In this document: positions 46,501 to 55,728 of the stretch, in pieces | Numbering within the stretch: position 1 is the first letter of the stretch | Layout: each line of letters opens with the position of its first letter | Assembly: GCA_037176845.1 (NCBI GenBank) | Contig: JAYKXP010000227.1 | Coordinates: 1-55,728 of the forward strand | Length of the DNA: 55,728 nt | Source of the DNA: Paramarasmius palmivorus | Taxonomy: Eukaryota; Basidiomycota; Agaricomycetes; Agaricales; Marasmiaceae | Direction of reading: 5' to 3' | Translations under genes and position numbers: made by a program | The notes under the pieces: generated by a model | Told to the model about the DNA's origin: nothing | The model's database searches: none | Seen by the model: the letters and a program-made list of their open reading frames with translations, nothing else

Positions 46501-48918
46501 TGGATACTCTGGATCGGCTCCATTTGACGTACTTGAGAAACCCTCATTATCTGGTCTTTCGTCAAGCCATGTAACCTCGAATAAGTACTATTACCTTTGT
46601 ATAGTCGCCAGACCACAGATTTGTGACGAAAACGGAGGCTTTGAGGAGTACACTGCTCCAGTGAGGAACAAGGCCATAGCAGTTGCTGGTACATGATGAG
46701 CATACGAGCGTTCGGAAAAGATTCCCGAGAACGAGAGTAGTCCTCTCGAGACTCGGGAGCTCCAGGCGATCCACCGGTTTGCGCGTAAAAGCAGTCCCTT
46801 GGAACCTTCCGGCGGAGCGTTCCTAAAGCTTCAGTTCTTGTAGTCATCTGTTTGAGCTCCCGAGGCTCGAGCTCGTTCCTGGCTTTTATCGAGAGGTGGA
46901 ATGCCTGTTGCTAATACTACCGTAAGATTCTGCGCTAGAAAGGAAAAGAACATAAGCATGCGCACCCTCAAGATCCAGCAATCGGAGCGTACCCTGAGGT
47001 TTGTCAGGACAATGGCGAACGAAACGATACCCCATCGCGCAAGAATGGCTGGTCGGAGATCGAATAGGTTGGATTAACGATGAGGAAGATGTAGAGAGAA
47101 CGCGCGTCGATGGATCTTCGGGATGATACTTGCGCCCTGACATGCATCATGCATGTTACCGATGTCAAACATCTAAGTATCAAACATGGATCGGTGAGCC
47201 TGTGAAAGAGTCACAGTAATAAGTGAGACGTACGGTTGGGAACGAAAGAAAAGGCCATGTATATGGTATGCCTTCGGCACGTTCCCAAGGCAAATGCACC
47301 GCTCTCTTTGACGTCTAACCTCGGACAGTGCACCGAAAGGCATATTCGCGACACCATGGATGCTCCAGTATATCATGGGGTCGTGAATAATGCTTCAGAA
47401 AGACAGAGCATTCTCCATTGCTACCCCTGTATTTAATGATGTGCCGAGCTCATCAAGTAGTCGCCGCAGATCCTGCAAGCTGTCGAGAGCTGCTAGTCCG
47501 ACAATCCTAGAACCTGCGTGCTTCAGCTAGCATGGAACTAAATGTGTACGGCTGTAATCTGAGATTGAATACTGGGGCATCAAGTATCAGGAGCCAACGA
47601 CACGTACCTGAGTTATTTAAAACCAATTGCGGGCCCTCATCCTGATTCATGCTTGATGCTCTTCATCTCATTCCCCACCGCTCCTATTATCCAGATCCCA
47701 GCCCGCTAGCCCCACTTGAACCCCACACGAACTACAGAACATAACCCCCGACCGAAACGGGTTGCGGAATGCCACTCAGACTTTTCCTTCGACGTTGTAG
47801 GACAATCTCAATGCGCCGAAGTCTGGGATGAGGTACGAAGGGGTAGAAGGATGCGCTCGATATTTGTATGTTCGACGAGAGCTTGTGGGTGCAAGGGTGG
47901 TTCTGAAAGAGTAGATGGAGGTAGGTCGAAGCTCGATGCAAAGAGCGATAATCCCGAGTTGGTAGATTTTTCTGCACTTACCGTAAATGGCAAAGGTTTA
48001 TCTTACCTGGAACCAAACCATTACGACGCCTCTAGAGCTCGTTCCGCGTTAATCGTGCTCTCAATTCTACACCATGCTCACTGTAAACAAACCATCAACC
48101 TACAGTCAGTTACCTTCACTTTCTTGTACCACCGAGATACCCAGTTGATCGTGCAGCCCAGGCACACATATCCAACATTGACCCACAACGTTGGCTCGGA
48201 TCCCTTTGCACATCGAATTCATTTCTCTTCTTTGGTGGACACCGCTGTGATAAGAAGAGTCGCAAAGTTCTTATCTTGTGTAACTAATGGCGAAATGATC
48301 ATCGCATTCAGTCATACCAAGTAACGCCATCCAACTTCATTACATTCCATCCTTATCGTACATGATGCATATGCATCATCCATCGATGTTTTCAAGAGAA
48401 AATGGGCACAAAACCTGTTAGAGGGTACTTGGGTTGGGGCCGACGGGAAACTAAGGTCGATTCTTCCGTGCATCGATAATGGTGTATCAGGGATTGCATG
48501 TCCTCCGCATTGAAACATGAAACACCGCTTCAGTCCGAATACTTCACAAAGTCGGTAATTTTGATCATGGGGATCCTGCTAACCTTCTCGTTAGTTTCTG
48601 GCTTGAAGTTCAGCGCGTCAGCAGGGCCTCTAAGAAGATCGCTATCAAACCGGATGAGCAAGCAGGTGAGCACCCAACTTCAACCTATAATAGTGAAATC
48701 TAAATCTGAATCTGTGATTTATTCTACAGAAAATACCGCTCCATCACAACTCATTGCACGCTTTCAGATCTCAACAAGCTCATGTATCCGGCGATCTTTC
48801 CACCGAAATACATGGCACAAATGTCCAGATGTGATCAGAGCCGACTGTCAGTAATATTCATCCCGTAGTGTGCGTAGAGGTATTAATATGCCTCAATCCT
48901 TCACTCCACTCTATAGCA
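43566..48918. other. Interval between copies 5 and 6; decayed opposite-strand genes
   Basis: The minus-strand frame 43874-44404 (start MRRWEHWDWE, inner MYVYPLITTLSSFPNPRLIG) and the pair 44739-45140 / 45094-45282 are the best kept versions of the two duplicated opposite-strand genes. In the second, MESKRGNWSIEIEQ is followed by a donor GTATGC and an acceptor CTGCAG before IYATSLSMAVPNP, so one intron is intact. From 45,700 to 48,900 short frames are scattered and none is convincing. This interval is larger than the others and may hold extra inserted sequence. Confidence 0.4.
44739..45282 (-). pseudogene. Remnant of a second, co-duplicated gene family
   Basis: Reading from 45282 gives MESKRGNWSIEIEQ, intron, then IYATSLSMAVPNPSLERAEK; a shifted frame continues NVLRRRYILGRSICDFFRSF to a stop at 44739 with SGQSQILTSRRRICSGYTR near the end. 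Related pieces lie at 27156-27374, 40260-40440 and 50930-51230. The frame change between the halves suggests decay or a missed intron. The family is not recognised. Confidence 0.35.
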
Positions 48919-50741
48919 ATGTCGCCCAGAATCCCTGAAAGCCATCTTGCCTTCCTTTCTGTCCAACAGACTGTCATTTATCCAATCTCTACTCTGTCGG
49001 TGAGTGTACTGCTATCAATGTGTACCACTGTGACCATGAGCGCATGCTGAAGTGTAGATCATTGTATTAGGCCATGTACTTTGCCTACGGTATGTTGCAG
49101 TCATCGTTCATTGGTAGAGAATATAACAAACTTTCATAGGTATCTATGTCCTGCTCTTCGGGACATATATCTACATGATGCGTAATGGCAATCGAACTGG
49201 TGAAAGACACCATAAGAATCTCTACCTTATCCTCACTGTGGTTTTATTTGTGTTGTCAACAATCTTTGTGGTCAACAGAACTGCCTATTTTGTCCATGGT
49301 GCCGTTGTTCGCTTCAACGTAGTCAGGAATGAAGATTACGACCTATATGAGCGATACCGGAATTTTGACGACTTTGAGCGGAAACTTGGCTCGTAATTGC
49401 ATTGTCTGTCTTGTTCTGTAGCAACACTGACTCTTTGTCGTGCATTCACCCAGCATAACCGAAAGATTCGTCGGCGTTCTCCTCAAGTATGCCTCTCTGT
49501 ACTGCATGTTCCTGTCGTCTGACTTGCGTCGTCGATGTCAGTATCATGGCAGAATGGATGCTGGTTCGTGCTATCACTCTGAATTAATGGTCACTGATTC
49601 CTGTCTGGATTTAGATTCACCGGTGTTATCTTATCTGGGGTTCCAACAAGCTGATAGCCGTTCCTCTGATCATGGCCTCAGTCTTGGTCAACGGTGCGGT
49701 CTTCTTTGAACCATTGCGGTAGCTAATGATGATATGATCGTCCAAAGCTTGTGGACTCGCTACTTATACTCTGGAATCAATTGGGACAACCAGTCTTACT
49801 ACCAGTCTAAATGCTGCAAATCTGTTGGATATACAGAACGGTGTCGAAACCGGATATCTTATTGGCAGTTCTGTCAGCAATATCGCTATTACTTTACTGA
49901 CTGGTACGTGTCTAGACGTGATTGTGTCCTGTGATTGACGGCACATACTGTACTATTTCATTCATTTCGGATGGTCACGGTCACAAGGCCAAAAATATCC
50001 GAAATTTTTCGTTGGTCACAGGTTCATGGAGGATCTCCGAGTCCTCCAGCGAGTTCCATCGTACATCGAAAATTTTGCCCAAATTTGAATTTTGGGCGGC
50101 ACACTTATTTCCGAATATTTTTGCCGTGGTCACAGACCGCGGGCCCACCATCCGACAGGTCACTTTCGGATGGAAGGTCACAGGTCACAATGCCATCCGA
50201 AACGAATGAAATAGTACAGTATAGCCGGGCGTATTTGGTGGATACACCGACAAGTCCATGCTCAGGGTGTCTACACAAGCGATAAACTCGTTCAATCTAT
50301 TTCCAGATTCATGTGAGATGATACATCTCACTATCGTATTGGATACTTTCACTAATTCCTCTCACAGACTCGAGTCTGGGTTGATCTATCCAATTATGAG
50401 TGTGACAATTCTGATCCTTACAAACACCGTGCCGTTCGAGAAGTATCCTTTTGACCTGGTCCCCCTCGTATCGCTCAGTGCTGTAAGCAAGAGATATGGT
50501 ATCTCTCTAGCTCTCTGATTCCAATTTGATCTACTAGGGTATAGCTCCGACTTTGATTATGGTCCGAGCGAAGTTCGGCCAGAACGTCGAAAGTCTGCAG
50601 GAGGCAGTCTCCGATATTCGTTTCACCAGCCTGCCTACACGGCAAGGACCCGGAGGTGTAAGCACCACTCAATCACAGGCTCAGGTCCTATCGATTATTA
50701 GGAGCTCTGGAGGTTTCGAAGGTGGTCGGGAGGATGCGTAG
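48919..50741 (+). CDS. 7TM membrane protein, copy 6 (349 aa) with MITE in intron 7
   Basis: Exons: 48919-48999, 49071-49089, 49140-49392, 49454-49486, 49542-49563, 49615-49693, 49748-49903, 50225-50312, 50368-50482, 50538-50741 (1,050 bases, open). Landmarks IHRCYLIWGSNK, AGRIWWIHRQ, LESGLIYPIM and GIAPTLIMVRAKFG are intact. Intron 7 is 321 bases instead of about 45-65 because it contains a 272-bp MITE. The frame stops at TAG after GGREDA, roughly ten residues earlier than in copies 4 and 5. TATAAA and the shared upstream element are missing; TATTAATAT lies 30-38 bases before the ATG. The coding core is intact, but expression and splicing may differ from the other copies. Confidence 0.75.
49948..50219. 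mobile_element. 272-bp MITE with ~27-bp terminal inverted repeats, TA target site
   Basis: The element starts CTGTACTATTTCATTCATTT (49948) and continues CGGATGG; its right end is the reverse complement with one mismatch. It is flanked by TA at 49946-49947 and 50220-50221, the target duplication of Tc1/mariner-type elements. It holds several GGTCAC units near both ends and an internal near-palindrome, GCCCAAATTTGAATTTTGGG from 50078. No coding capacity is present, so it needs a transposase from elsewhere. It sits between the branch-point region (near 49930-49940) and the 3' splice acceptor (50223-50224) of intron 7 of 7TM copy 6. Confidence 0.82.
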
Positions 50742-51651
50742 AATGTCAAGGGAGCCCCTGTGGTTGTGTGAAGGAGTACATTGCCAGACGTGATGCGTTC
50801 CCGATCTTTCTTTTCTTACTGAACGTGGTTGTATTCAATTTTATTGTCGCGATCGAAGTATTCTTCGGTACATCTAGATAGTTAAAGACTAGGCTTACAC
50901 GGGTTTTATTAGACACTAGAACTCCCATCCTACTCGTCATCGTCCTCGTCACACTGCAGAACCCCGAAAGACGTGTTATCGTCCAGGCGCGCGAGGAGCT
51001 TCAACCAACACATGTGAAAAGAACTCGAGCAGCCTAAGATTGGAGCACAAGTGAGAGTACCTGGTGTAGATCTGGAGAAAGGGAATATGGCCTTGTCGAT
51101 GTGAGAGCGGGCACGGGAGTGATGGTGTGAATGTTGGCCAAGGAAGTGAGCCGATGAAGGGTTTCTTGAAGTGTTCAATGGAAGAACCCAACATGGTCTG
51201 GGCGATATGTTGCATAAATCTGAGAGAATTAGACGATACAGTGGAAGCTAGAAGAGAATGGATTCATACCTTGACCAAAGCGCTCTATCGTTTCGCACTC
51301 GCCGTCCCTATTGTCCGGCACCCATCGTCATATACCAGTTCCAGATTTGGATTTACTCACAGATTGGGTGAAGTAAGTGCAGGCGTCGAGTTGGCCTATG
51401 CGATTCGAGGTTAGCATGGTTGAGCGAGTGTAGAGTAATTCTGAATGGTGGTCGTGAGGAAAGCGCCGAAAAGAAAAGCCGCGGAGGAACATTTTTCCGC
51501 TTCATCGCCATTACATACACTCGCAACTTGCTTGCAACCATCTTCTAGCTGTTCCCTCATTACCATATCCATGAACTTTCGGCATCGGGATTGGCGTCTT
51601 TGGAGAATGGATGTTTGGTGAGGGTTCGTCAGTGGGTTCAGAAGGTACGCG
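50742..51651. other. Downstream flank of copy 6; decayed opposite-strand gene
   Basis: On the minus strand 50930-51215 carries MQHIAQTMLGSSIEHFKK and, in another frame, LLARLDDNTSFGVLQCDEDD before a stop at 50930, matching remnants at 27.2 kb and 44.7 kb. TTTATGCAAC at 51209-51218 on the minus strand matches the second exon start at 45.17 kb. The block TGGTGGTCGTGAGGAAAGC at 51446-51464 is inverted relative to its other copies, so the orientation of duplication changes here. Confidence 0.45.
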
Positions 51652-51990
51652 CTAGTCGCTCAACGTCCTTTGTTTGATGTTGACTTTTGGTATAGGTCGT
51701 TCACCAGCGACAGTGTCTTTGGGTGAGAAAGGCAGGAAGAAGAGAACGGTATGCATTGAGGACGAGAAAGATTGAAGCTCTTGGGTGCACAAAACACCGC
51801 GATACCTCTTGCCTTCGTTTCGTTCCACAAAGTCCAACATATTCATCCTGCCGAATGCCAGAGACGAAAAGACAAACTCACTGCAGACCCGGCATGTGTC
51901 ACTTGGATAGTTTAGGAGTTGGGCAGTTCGGGAGAAGGAGGATTCGATAATTTGGCCGGTTTTGGAGTCTCGGAAGGTTGTGGTTTGCAT
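51652..51990 (-). CDS. Hypothetical protein, up to 112 aa, with TATA box
   Basis: A TATAAA box (52028-52033, minus strand) lies 38 bases before the ATG at 51990. The frame reads MQTTTFRDSKTGQIIESSFS, followed by DTCRVCSEFVF, a C-x2-C pair, and stays open for 112 codons. It may be the first exon of a longer spliced gene. I do not recognise it. The promoter spacing equals that of the 7TM genes, which raises confidence that the start is real. Confidence 0.4.
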   Translation of the reverse strand: MQTTTFRDSKTGQIIESSFSRTAQLLNYPSDTCRVCSEFVFSSLAFGRMNMLDFVERNEGKRYRGVLCTQELQSFSSSMHTVLFFLPFSPKDTVAGERPIPKVNIKQRTLSD

Positions 51991-52227
51991 AGTGGTGGTC
52001 AGTTATGGTGAGGGTTAGAGGACGCGTTTTATACCTCTGACATTAGCTGGCTCACTATCGACAAGATAGTATCAATTGTAGACGCTCTGAATACGGTACT
52101 CTATGCGCAACTTCAGCCTGGTTTCAACAGCTCGGCTAGTAATCTATTGTACATACACCAGTAGTAATATTTACCATGTTAACTTTTTCTGAAGACTTCG
52201 AGATTCTAGTCTAGTATATTGAGGTCC

Positions 52228-52463
52228 CTAGGCTTTGATCGTAGTTGGCTTGGAACGATTGTGAATCCTTGTGTCAGTGATGTGCTCAGGAAACGCGGCG
52301 GAGTTACATACTTTTTCCCGCTTCCATCACCAGCGTTTGCCCGTCCTCCGTACCCTTTTGCAGCATAAACTCCCTTGACGAAGTCGTATTCCTGCTGCCA
52401 CGATGTCAACAACAACCTTGCATTCTGAATCATAAAACCGACGCCGCGAACAAGATAAGTCAA
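52228..52463 (-). CDS. Hypothetical gene fragment, two exons
   Basis: A minus-strand exon reads LLLTSWQQEYDFVKGVYAAK and then GYGGRANAGDGSGKK. A donor GTATGT follows at about 52305, and an acceptor ACAAG about 45 bases later joins to IHNRSKPTTIKA and a stop at 52228. The protein-like composition and clean junction argue for a real 3' end. The start at 52463 is only the first ATG in the open frame, and upstream exons are probably missing. The family is unknown. Confidence 0.35.
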
Positions 52464-54631
52464 GGTTCAGCGAGTTTCAATGCGGTGATGGAGGTATTGA
52501 AATCGAGCACGGTCGAGGGTATTCATCCATTCTCGTCTATTTTGATAGTATTGTCTGACTCTGAGCGCCCTTCAAGTTCTCAGAGTTATGCAAACGCCTT
52601 TCTCCCTTTGAACACGTCAAACTCTTCTGAACGCGCTGAAGGCACTACATCTTCCTCCGTCGTCCCTAGGCCTCTCACCTTGTTGTCCAAAGCGACCGCA
52701 TCACGTTTACTCAGGTACAGAACGACTATCTTCTGTACAAGTAAAGACGGCTTGCCAGGCTACGCATCACGCTCCTTCCCGCTCGCTCGTTGCATTCTCG
52801 AGTCCTCATTGAAACCCAAACGATATTACCCAAGTTCCCGACCGCATGAAACCTACATGTCACAGATTCCAATGCATTTTATATCAGAACTAGACGAGAA
52901 AAAACTACCGCCTAGGTCTTGTATGAAACATTAGGCTAGCACTTACTTCATCTAAATTCTTGCATCAGTGTTTCCTCTCTATAAACTACTAAGCCAACTC
53001 TTCCATCCGGAATTCGAATAGGTACGCCGACTTGGTCGTCGGTATATGCTGGACTGGTTGGCCGTGGGGTCTGTGGGGTCAAAGAAACGAGAAGGGATCT
53101 TGGAATGCCTTGGTTGAGTTATTTACACCTATCAATTCTCACGTCAGTTTTATGTCTGATTTCCATGTCAGATCTCTTTTTTACGAACACACACAACATC
53201 CTCACTCGCGAGTCGCACCTTCATAATGTCGTTGCCCAACGGACCGAAACAAAATGTAGACATGCTCAGGTCTTATATTGACTAACGCGTTTATCGCGTC
53301 TTTGTTGGATGTGGCGAATGTTGGCTTCGTCTACCTCTCTAGCCGATATTCATCAGTCCTCTTTCCTCACACCCCTCACGCCAGACCTTTTCCCAGTGGC
53401 GGCGTTGGAAGACAATCAACGTTGTTCACAGAGGCGTATATCACGATGCGAATTAAACATGGGCCTACCGTTTCAAGCAGCAACTCGATGTCGTGCATAA
53501 CATCCTGCTCATCTCCGTTCAAGTCACCAGATTAGTACCATGACAGACCTTGTCGTCATGGATAGCACAGAGGATTAGCTGTGATACGGGCGTTTCCGAT
53601 ACCTCGGACTTCCAACCCCATCCTCAGACACCTGGCGCGAGGTTCACGATGATTCGTGAGCCTCTCCGTCTCCTACAGCACGACACTTACCATCGACAAC
53701 ATTGTATCTCCCTTCAAAACCTCGAGCAACGCCACCTGCACCGTACTCTTGATCAAGCTACATCAGGTGTTTGAAGTTTAGATCAATATCCTGTCGTCGA
53801 ACGTACGACTTGCTCTGCACGAGGTGAAGCATTTCAGCGCCCGGATCCCTCGCTTGCCGTTTGGTGTTCAACAGGTCGTGTAGTGGCCTTGGGAAGGACG
53901 CGAAGTAGGGTCTGGGTCGGGTTGAGCTGGGCAGGGCTGACGATAGAGCTTTCCGAAGAATGAGATGTATCGAGAGCACTCAACTCAGGACCCACGTAAG
54001 TTTCCTTTGTTTGGTCTTACCAGTGCGTGTGGACTCATGCCCTTCCTTCAAGGTACGCTTCGCTAAGCTCAGGATCGTTGATACCTCTGGCGAAGGATGG
54101 AAGATCTATTGGAAAGAGACGACAGTTCTCCGTCTCGATGTACCCGGAAACTGGAATTGGCTTTAGCATTCACCACAGGGAGGTACGTGTTGTTGGTTTT
54201 CTCGGGTTATAGGGTCGCGTGTATAGATTATACCTCGTACAATCTCGCAGCAGCACTGCTTGACTTAACCTCAACGTGCACGATACATCTTGAGCATCCA
54301 AGTACGCTCGCCACGTCAAGGATCTGGACGGAGATCGTTTCTCAGGCCCTGCGAGTCTACTATGCCTGTGGGCGTTCTACGATTATGGAGCCCAGAACGA
54401 TGCTTCGACAGTATATCGGCCCTCGGGACTTGGGAGACGTTACTACCCACTCCCATGGAACACGCTGTTCTAATGTACGTCTTCTCCTTCTTCCCTGTAA
54501 TTTTAGTTTACTAACCTCACTTCGTAAGCTGTTTATGCTTATTGGCATTATGACCTGTATATCTTGGGCGGCAATTGACACTTTGTATACCTACACATCT
54601 TAGATCCAGTTCCCTTCTTTAAGCTAGGGCG
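52464..54631. other. No gene confidently recognised
   Basis: Plus-strand frames at 53960-54166 (SGEGWKIYWKETTVLRLDVP) and 54097-54603 (ending MLIGIMTCISWAAIDTLYTYTS, hydrophobic) could be exons of one gene running to 54847, but frames do not join cleanly. The hydrophobic stretches hint at a membrane protein. Other frames here look random. Confidence 0.3.
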
Positions 54632-54847
54632 CTGTCGTGGGTTTCTCCGAGTGGGGCTAACGGCATTTCTATTTACCTGACTGTCGCTTTGTCTGACGAG
54701 CAAGTTTATGGTATCGGAACTCCAAAATTGAATCACTACACTACCGACGCGCCAGTGAGTAGTAGTTATTCAGCCAGCCCTGTTTTTCTGAGTGTTATAC
54801 GGAGAGCTAGTTCTGCTAGCTACTCTCCGTATCTTTTTGGAGGTTAG
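54632..54847 (+). CDS. Possible last exon of an unrecognised gene
   Basis: A frame of 71 codons is open from about 54632 to TAG at 54845-54847 and reads WVSPSGANGISIYLTVALSD, then EQVYGIGTPKLNHYTTDAP and a Ser/Tyr-rich tail SYSPYLFGG. It has no ATG at its start, so it would be an internal or terminal exon joined to hydrophobic exons upstream (54.2-54.6 kb). A strong hairpin overlaps its end. It converges on the inverted 7TM copy. Confidence 0.35.
   Translation: MSWVSPSGANGISIYLTVALSDEQVYGIGTPKLNHYTTDAPVSSSYSASPVFLSVIRRASSASYSPYLFGG
54797..54838 (+). repeat. Bulged hairpin followed by T-run
   Basis: ATACGGAGAG (54797-54806) pairs with CTCTCCGTAT (54823-54832), and CTAG pairs with CTAG inside, leaving TTCTG as loop and a three-base bulge. 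It is followed by CTTTTT. In RNA it would be a stable stem near the 3' end of the possible exon. Confidence 0.6.
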
Positions 54848-54858
54848 AATTCTAAATA

Positions 54859-55728
54859 CTAGCGTGGAAACGGTACATAAGACATAGCTCTACCCAAGAT
54901 GTATCTCATCCCACATGGGTAGAGCCTCCTTCGGTTTCCACTAAACCTTGCTCCTCGCAACCAAACCACCAGAATCCTGACAATGAAAGGGAACTGCGGC
55001 CTGAGGATTGGGTGGTGCTTAATCCCTATGGACCCTTTGCTGTGGGGGCTGGTTGTGACGCGAATGTCGGAGACAGCCTCCGCAGACTTTCCCGTTTTGC
55101 ACGAGTTTTGATCGGACCGCAATCAGGTCAGGGGCAATTCGTTAAGTCCAAGGTTAGATAGTGGGACTGTGAAAACACAATTTTTGCTTACAGCGCTGAG
55201 GGCGACGAGGGTAGAGTCAAAGGAACAAACCTTCGATCGGCGACATTCCACAATAATCAGATCTACCACACTCATGACAGGATAGATAATTCCGGACATC
55301 GAGTCTACAATAGGAATCAGTAAATATCCAAGCTAAAAAATGAGATGACTCACATGATCTAGAAATGGACTGAACAGTTTATCGCGGTTGTGTAGGTACT
55401 GAGCATGATTGTCGGTTGATTCCACCAAATTCGCCCGCAATATACATGCGGAGACGCAGTCAATTCTGGACGCAATAACGTATAGACACTACCAGTCGCA
55501 AAGTAATGATAATGTTGCTTGACAATGACTAGCTGTATTATATGGGCACTTCAAGTTGCGCCCAATCACAAAGAATTTGCCAGCGTTTGGATGGTAGCGA
55601 GGTTGACATCCAATCGTTTCCAGAGTATAAGTAAGAGCCAAGCTTTGGATGACCGTGTCTCATTAATATACCGCAAAGTTCAAAGATGAGCTGTCCGTTG
55701 ATCGAACTGAGGTCATGATCAGGGGAAC
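54859..55728 (-). pseudogene. 7TM membrane protein, copy 7, inverted and decayed, runs off the window
   Basis: Read on the minus strand, the 3' exons of the family are recognisable: exon 7-like from about 55640 to 55494, exon 8-like 55438-55354 (FGGINRQ-like, parent AGRIWWIHRQ), exon 9-like 55304-55192 (MSGIIYPVMSVVDLIIV) and exon 10-like below about 55128 (SAEAVSDIRVTT, parent EAVSDIRFTS). Several single-base losses break every exon, the acceptor before exon 8 has lost its AG, and exon 9 is 113 bases instead of 115. Exons 1-5 and most of 6 would lie beyond the right edge. It is the only inverted copy and by far the most decayed, so it is probably the oldest visible duplicate. Confidence 0.72.

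Noticed and set aside
24348..50741. 7TM array as a B mating-type locus with STE3 pheromone receptors
   Set aside because: The landmarks (RCYLIWG, GRIWW, APTLIMVRAKLG) are not those of STE3 receptors, and no short pheromone precursor with a CaaX end was seen between copies.

Overview
The window reads as nuclear DNA of a filamentous basidiomycete, most likely an Agaricomycete. The evidence is short introns (about 45-70 bases) in nearly every gene, TATAAA boxes about 40 bases before start codons, a Ty3/Gypsy pol remnant of fungal type, a KDZ-type transposase, and an expanded family of seven-transmembrane proteins of a kind I associate with Agaricomycetes. All assignments come from reading the sequence; no database was searched. 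Exon structures were built by hand and accepted only when the summed exons gave an open frame.

Left part (1-11,623): retroelement territory. After about 3.2 kb of gene-poor sequence there is a decayed Gypsy pol 3' end on the + strand (about 3640-4670), then two genes on the opposite strand. One is decayed (about 4740-5622). The other is an intact ten-exon gene for a ~690-residue protein with a C6 zinc-cluster-like motif (6714-9306). Each is followed by the same 18-base purine-rich tract. The second tract abuts an 1,799-bp LTR (9825-11623) bounded by TGTGAGG/CCTCACA. A tRNA-like gene lies between the two antisense genes.

Middle (about 13.0-21.1 kb): a four-gene cassette of alternating strands built around a 905-residue KDZ-type transposase with a visible D-D-E triad (15364-18329). 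It ends on the right in an array of about 22 dyads of the form RGTTCNNNNGAACY, many spaced 39 bp apart (20159-21099). This array looks like a subterminal transposase-binding region and is the most striking non-coding signal in the window.

Right part (about 22.7-55.7 kb): six direct copies and one inverted, decayed copy of a seven-transmembrane gene. All six direct copies share a ten-exon structure with identical lengths for exons 2-6 (19, 253, 33, 22 and 79 bases), including a 19-base microexon. The duplicated unit also carries decayed opposite-strand gene pieces and, in four copies, a conserved promoter-proximal element. Copy 3 has a one-base frameshift, copies 1 and 6 have altered C-terminal tails, and intron 7 of copy 6 holds a 272-bp MITE flanked by TA. 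Long gaps between copies hold only decayed fragments and no gene I can name.
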